NCBI GenBank assembly: GCA_003536545.1
Contig: DPZW01000084.1
Coordinates: 1 to 7,051, forward strand
Reading direction: 5' to 3'
DNA length: 7,051 bases
Source of the DNA: Rhodospirillaceae bacterium
GTDB taxonomy: Bacteria; Pseudomonadota; Alphaproteobacteria; UBA11073
The notes beneath the pieces were generated by a model. It did not search any database, was not told the origin of the DNA, and saw only the letters and a program-made list of their open reading frames with translations. The translations under genes were made by a program, and so were the position numbers. Position 1 is the stretch's first letter. Each line of letters starts with the position of its first letter. Shown here piece after piece: positions 5,659 to 7,051 of the stretch.

Positions 5659-6930
5659 ATGAACAGCAAGCGCAAAAAAATCGCGATTATCGGCAGCGGC
5701 ATTTCCGGAATGGGCGCGGCGCATCTTTTAACGCCGCATCATGACATCACGGTATTTGAAAAGAATGATTACATCGGCGGGCATAGCCGCACGGTGATTG
5801 TGCCGACGCCCGAAGGCAATGTGCCCGTGGATACCGGATTTATTGTCTTTAATGAACGTAATTATCCGCTGCTCACGCGGCTGTTCCGGCATCTGGATGT
5901 GCCGGTTACGAAAAGCGATATGTCTTTTGGTGCCAGTATCGGCAATGGCTGGTTGGAATACGGCACGCAAAACTTACATAATATTTTCGCACAAAAGCGT
6001 AATCTGCTGCGTCCCGCATTCTGGCGGATGATGCGGGATGTATTTCATTTTCATGCGCGTGCGGGCGGTTATATGCACCATAGTGCGAATTATACGATGG
6101 CGGATTGCCTGCACGACCTGCGCATGGGTGAATGGTTCAGGCAATATTTTCTACTGGCTATGGGCGGCGCAATCTGGAGCACGCCCACGCGGGAGATGAT
6201 GAAATTTCCCGCCAGCACATTGATCCGTTTTTTTGACAATCATGGGTTGCTGAGCATCAATGATCAGCCGCAATGGTACACAGTGCGCGGCGGCAGCCGC
6301 GAATATGTGACGCGGCTAACCGCATCGTTTCAGGATCGCATCCGGTTGCGTAGCCCGGTGCAGCGCGTGCAGCGCACGGACAATCATGTGCATGTGATCC
6401 ACGGCACGGAAAACACAGCCGAGACATTTGACGAGGTCATTTTTGCCTGCCATTCCGATCAGGCATTGGCGATGATAGAATCGCCTACTGCTGATGAATA
6501 CAAAATCCTTTCCGCGTGCCGTTATCAAGCCAACCGCGCCGTGTTGCATAGCGATATCAGCTTTATGCCGCAGCGGAAAAATGCCTGGGCGAGCTGGGTT
6601 TATTTATCAGACGGGCGGGTAGACAATCGAAATAATGTCTCGCTCAGCTATTGGATGAATAATCTGCAGCCGCTGGAAACCACGCAGCCGATGATTGTCA
6701 CACTCAATCCTGCGCGTGAGCCAGCGGCCGAACTGCTGCATGATGATTACTGGTTTGAACATCCGGTCTTTGATGCCGCTGCTATTCATCACCAGAATGA
6801 AATTCCGCGCATTCAGGGCACAGACCGCCTGTGGTTCTGCGGTGCGTGGCAACGCTATGGATTTCATGAAGATGGTCTGGGCAGTGCGGTCGCGCTGGCC
6901 CAGCAGATGGGCATTTCGCCGTCATGGTAG
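5659..6930 (+). CDS. FAD-dependent oxidoreductase (COG2907-like, flavin amine-oxidase/desaturase fold)
   Basis: A 423-residue protein, full length for the family. The N-terminal dinucleotide-binding motif IAIIGSGISGMGAAHLL (8-24) with G12/G14/G17, the ribose-binding acid E34 at the end of the second strand, and GGHSRT (40-45) identify a Rossmann FAD domain of the amine-oxidase/phytoene-desaturase type. VDTGFIVFNERNYP is typical of this subgroup. The C-terminal FAD motif FCGAWQRYGFHEDGLGSA spans residues 393-410. Members are annotated as predicted NAD/FAD-binding proteins and cluster with DUF1365 and cyclopropane-fatty-acid-synthase-like genes; a redox step on membrane acyl chains is the usual inference, not proven here. 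The start ATG has AAAGG (5646-5650) 8 nt upstream. Its last 7 nt overlap the DUF1365 start (ATGGTAG), so the two are coupled. Confidence 0.9.
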   Translation: MNSKRKKIAIIGSGISGMGAAHLLTPHHDITVFEKNDYIGGHSRTVIVPTPEGNVPVDTGFIVFNERNYPLLTRLFRHLDVPVTKSDMSFGASIGNGWLEYGTQNLHNIFAQKRNLLRPAFWRMMRDVFHFHARAGGYMHHSANYTMADCLHDLRMGEWFRQYFLLAMGGAIWSTPTREMMKFPASTLIRFFDNHGLLSINDQPQWYTVRGGSREYVTRLTASFQDRIRLRSPVQRVQRTDNHVHVIHGTENTAETFDEVIFACHSDQALAMIESPTADEYKILSACRYQANRAVLHSDISFMPQRKNAWASWVYLSDGRVDNRNNVSLSYWMNNLQPLETTQPMIVTLNPAREPAAELLHDDYWFEHPVFDAAAIHHQNEIPRIQGTDRLWFCGAWQRYGFHEDGLGSAVALAQQMGISPSW

Positions 6931-7051
6931 CAGCGGCGCAGATTTTTACCGCAAAAGTCATGCACAAGCGGCTTTTCCCAAAGGAAAATCATTTTGCCTA
7001 CGGCGTGTATTATCTCGCGCTGCCGCTGCCGGCGCAGCCTTTGCGCAGCAT
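6924..7051 (+). CDS. DUF1365 family protein, N-terminal fragment cut by window end
   Basis: 42 complete codons are visible from ATG 6924, and the frame stays open to the last base. The segment KVMHKRLFPKENHFAYGVYYLALPL matches the conserved N-terminus of DUF1365 proteins (V-x-H-x-R-x-x-P-x-x-H-x-F-x-Y, then a hydrophobic strand). The full family length is roughly 250 residues, so most of the gene is outside. The start lies inside the oxidoreductase's last codons, with the two genes sharing ATGGTAG, which indicates translational coupling and supports the call. DUF1365 proteins have no established reaction that I can name with confidence; they accompany this oxidoreductase family and CFA-synthase-like methyltransferases in many proteobacteria. 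Confidence 0.85.
   Translation, partial: MVAAAQIFTAKVMHKRLFPKENHFAYGVYYLALPLPAQPLRS

Noticed and set aside
1..7051. CRISPR array or riboswitch
   Set aside because: No regularly spaced repeats were seen, and no non-coding stretch is long enough or structured enough to support a known riboswitch class.

Overview
The window is bacterial and most likely from a proteobacterium. The gene style fits an alphaproteobacterium: a GT39/GT2 pair, tRNA-Gln(TTG), and an FAD oxidoreductase next to DUF1365. I cannot name a genus. It falls into three compositional blocks. Bases 1 to about 2140 are GC-rich (a spot count of 421-480 gives 70% GC). Bases 2144 to about 3490 are AT-rich (2581-2640 gives 42%, 3001-3060 gives 35%). 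Bases from about 3500 to the end are intermediate, near 50% and varying.

Left block. A 5'-truncated GT39-like membrane glycosyltransferase (to 890) meets, tail to tail with an 11-bp overlap, a GT2 enzyme with two C-terminal membrane helices (880-1839, minus). Enzymes of these families make and use polyprenyl-phosphate sugars at the inner membrane. Two tRNA genes then diverge from one short GC-rich spacer: tRNA-Pro(CGG) on the minus strand (1890-1966) and tRNA-Gln(TTG) on the plus strand (2070-2143).

Middle block. Directly after tRNA-Gln lies an AT-rich islet with only two genes, both on the minus strand and translationally coupled. They are a BMT5-like (DUF2431) Rossmann methyltransferase and an AlkB-family Fe(II)/2-oxoglutarate dioxygenase whose motifs resemble the ALKBH8 branch. 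A promoter-like sequence and a Rho-independent-type hairpin precede the pair. A 12-bp direct repeat (CCCCAGCCATTC) covering the last 9 bases of tRNA-Gln plus TTC recurs at the other edge of the islet, so this may be a small tRNA-targeted insertion carrying an RNA modification or repair pair. No integrase is visible.

Right block. An apparent plus-strand operon contains an OmpR/PhoB-type response regulator, its overlapping HAMP/HisKA sensor kinase, an FAD-dependent oxidoreductase (COG2907-like) and, overlapping that by 7 nt, the start of a DUF1365 protein cut by the window end. The last two families commonly sit with a cyclopropane-fatty-acid-synthase-like methyltransferase, so the block probably senses an envelope or stress signal and controls a membrane-lipid modification pathway. 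The 10-bp GC-rich inverted repeat abutting the regulator start, and the repeats ahead of the oxidoreductase, are candidate control elements.
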